The notes beneath the pieces were generated by a model. It was not told the origin of the DNA and ran no database searches. It saw only the letters and a list, made by a program, of their open reading frames with translations. A stretch of DNA of 64,000 nucleotides, from the NCBI RefSeq assembly GCF_002797395.1, contig NZ_KZ454943.1:386724-450723 (forward strand). The letters run 5' to 3'. The translations under genes were made by a program, and so were the position numbers. Positions 63,000 to 64,000 of this stretch are shown here, piece after piece. Origin of the DNA: Bacillus solitudinis. GTDB lineage: Bacteria; Bacillota; Bacilli; Bacillales; Bacillaceae_D. Position 1 is the first letter of the stretch. Each line of letters starts with the position of its first letter.

Positions 63000-64000
63000 C
63001 TATTCCCCTATTTGCTCTACTGTTCCCGAGTCCTCTTGTTCCTCTATTTTCTCTGATTGATTTCGGTTATTTGAAAACTCTGCAATCAGATAATCATCTT
63101 TTTGAATAGTGGCTCCTTCTTGAATACTTTGGGTCGTCACAAAACCATTTCCAAATAAGGTCGGATTTAAATTCAACAAATTCGTTAACTTTAGTACATC
63201 CCGATTCGACCAACCAATTATATTCGGCATTTGGTAAGTATTACTTTTGGTTCGTAGCATAACTTTTTCACCTGGTAAAAGACCTTTATTAGGAAAAGGC
63301 TGCTGAGCTTCAATATTTTCTCCGTCTCCGAATACATATACCTCAAGGCCTGCTTTTTCTAATTCTGTCCTTACGTCTGCAACAGAACGATTTACGTAGT
63401 CCATCGTCTTAAAACCAGTCTCCGCTTCTTCGGTCAACTCCTCAATAGAAGGCATAATATTTAAATACTGAAGACTTTGTTTCATAATAGTGTTAAATAT
63501 CATTGCGGTTGGTTCCGAACCTACCTCGTGCTTACTTAACTGCGGTCTCTCAACGGCTACATAAACGACAACTGATGGATCATCCTTTGGAGCCATACCT
63601 AGAAAAGAGAATATATTTTCTCCGTGACCTCGAATATAACCTCTACCCTCTGGATTTCTTACTTGGGCAGTTCCTGTTTTCCCTGCAACCTGAAAGCCCT
63701 CCAAAGCATACGGACGGCCCGTACCTGAGGGATCTGATACAACTCTACCCAATAAATTACGAACCTCAGCTGCTGTTTGAGCTGAAATTGGTTTACCTAC
63801 TTCCTCCGGATCATGTTTCTCAATAACTTCCTTTGTCTCTGAATCTTCAACTCTATCAATAATATAAGGCTTCATCATTGTTCCATTATTGGCAATGGCT
63901 GTTACAGCTTGAATTTGTTGAATTGGAGTTACAGCCGTTGCTTGACCGAAGGCTGTGGCTGCTGCATCATACTTATAACTATTAGCAATCAAACTTGTTG
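63000..64000 (-). CDS. pbpB: PBP2B (FtsI), septal penicillin-binding protein, C-terminal part
   Basis: Partial: the 5' end lies beyond the window. Visible are the last 330 or so residues, starting just after the SxN region and including SFGQ-like TAFGQATAVTPIQQ, the KTG motif in VAGKTGTAQVRNPEG and two C-terminal PASTA domains, ending in an acidic Glu/Gln-rich tail. PBP2B is the essential septal transpeptidase of the divisome. The order pbpB-spoVD-murE is as in B. subtilis. Confidence 0.93.
   Translation of the reverse strand, partial: TSLIANSYKYDAAATAFGQATAVTPIQQIQAVTAIANNGTMMKPYIIDRVEDSETKEVIEKHDPEEVGKPISAQTAAEVRNLLGRVVSDPSGTGRPYALEGFQVAGKTGTAQVRNPEGRGYIRGHGENIFSFLGMAPKDDPSVVVYVAVERPQLSKHEVGSEPTAMIFNTIMKQSLQYLNIMPSIEELTEEAETGFKTMDYVNRSVADVRTELEKAGLEVYVFGDGENIEAQQPFPNKGLLPGEKVMLRTKSNTYQMPNIIGWSNRDVLKLTNLLNLNPTLFGNGFVTTQSIQEGATIQKDDYLIAEFSNNRNQSEKIEEQEDSGTVEQIGE

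Overview
The window is 64 kb of chromosome from a low-GC, endospore-forming Firmicute of the Bacillaceae. The evidence is the gene content (sigE, sigG, spoIIGA, spoVE, spoVD, a yteA-type protein, pyrR with the pyr operon, divIVA and sepF), strong AGGAGG-type ribosome binding sites, frequent TTG and GTG starts, and a MurE with the DNPR motif of meso-diaminopimelate ligases. Gene order closely follows the Bacillus subtilis yloQ-to-pbpB region. I cannot name the species. No rRNA, tRNA, CRISPR array, insertion sequence or prophage was seen. All genes lie on the minus strand except rqcH and a molybdopterin oxidoreductase gene.

Layout from low to high coordinates (minus-strand transcription runs the other way): (1) 1-12.5 kb is the stress-signalling, translation and DNA-maintenance cluster rsgA (partial), prkC, prpC, rlmN, rsmB, fmt, priA, coaBC, rpoZ, gmk, remA, yicC. 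(2) 12.7-15.4 kb is a SERCA-like Ca2+ ATPase, and 15.5-17.3 kb on the plus strand is rqcH, the ribosome quality-control factor. (3) 17.3-22.5 kb is an accessory block: moaA and fdhD, a divergent FdhF/YdeP-like molybdopterin oxidoreductase, and a SAM methyltransferase abutting pyrE. (4) 22.5-34.4 kb is the complete pyrimidine operon pyrR-pyrP-pyrB-pyrC-carA-carB-pyrK-pyrD-pyrF-pyrE, with a sigma-A promoter, a PyrR attenuator ahead of pyrR and a second one between pyrP and pyrB. (5) 34.4-39.7 kb is rluD, lspA, a yteA-like gene and ileS with an AUC-specifier T-box leader. (6) 39.7-46.4 kb is divIVA, ylmH, ylmG, sepF, ylmE, ylmD, ylmC, sigG, sigE, spoIIGA. (7) 46.7-64 kb is the division and wall cluster ftsZ, ftsA, sbp, two DUF881 genes, divIB, murB, murG, spoVE, murD, mraY, murF, murE, spoVD and the 3' part of pbpB.

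The genes fit together as a growth, division and sporulation core. The mur genes, mraY and murG make lipid II. SpoVE and SpoVD use it for the spore cortex, and PBP2B at the division septum. FtsZ, FtsA, SepF, DivIVA and DivIB build the divisome. SpoIIGA activates pro-SigmaE and SigmaG follows in the forespore. PrkC and PrpC form a muropeptide-sensing kinase/phosphatase pair. RqcH and YlmH both act in rescue of stalled 50S subunits. The sequence also shows a T-box, PyrR attenuators, a Spo0A-type promoter with a 22-bp spacer before spoIIGA, a SigmaH-type promoter before ftsA, and a SigmaF/G-type promoter before sigG that overlaps a terminator hairpin.

I did not find a convincing undescribed system. 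The least ordinary parts are the moaA/fdhD/oxidoreductase/methyltransferase block, a ten-G run inside ylmH, the pyrR-pyrP junction that lacks an attenuator, and several residue-level deviations in conserved proteins.
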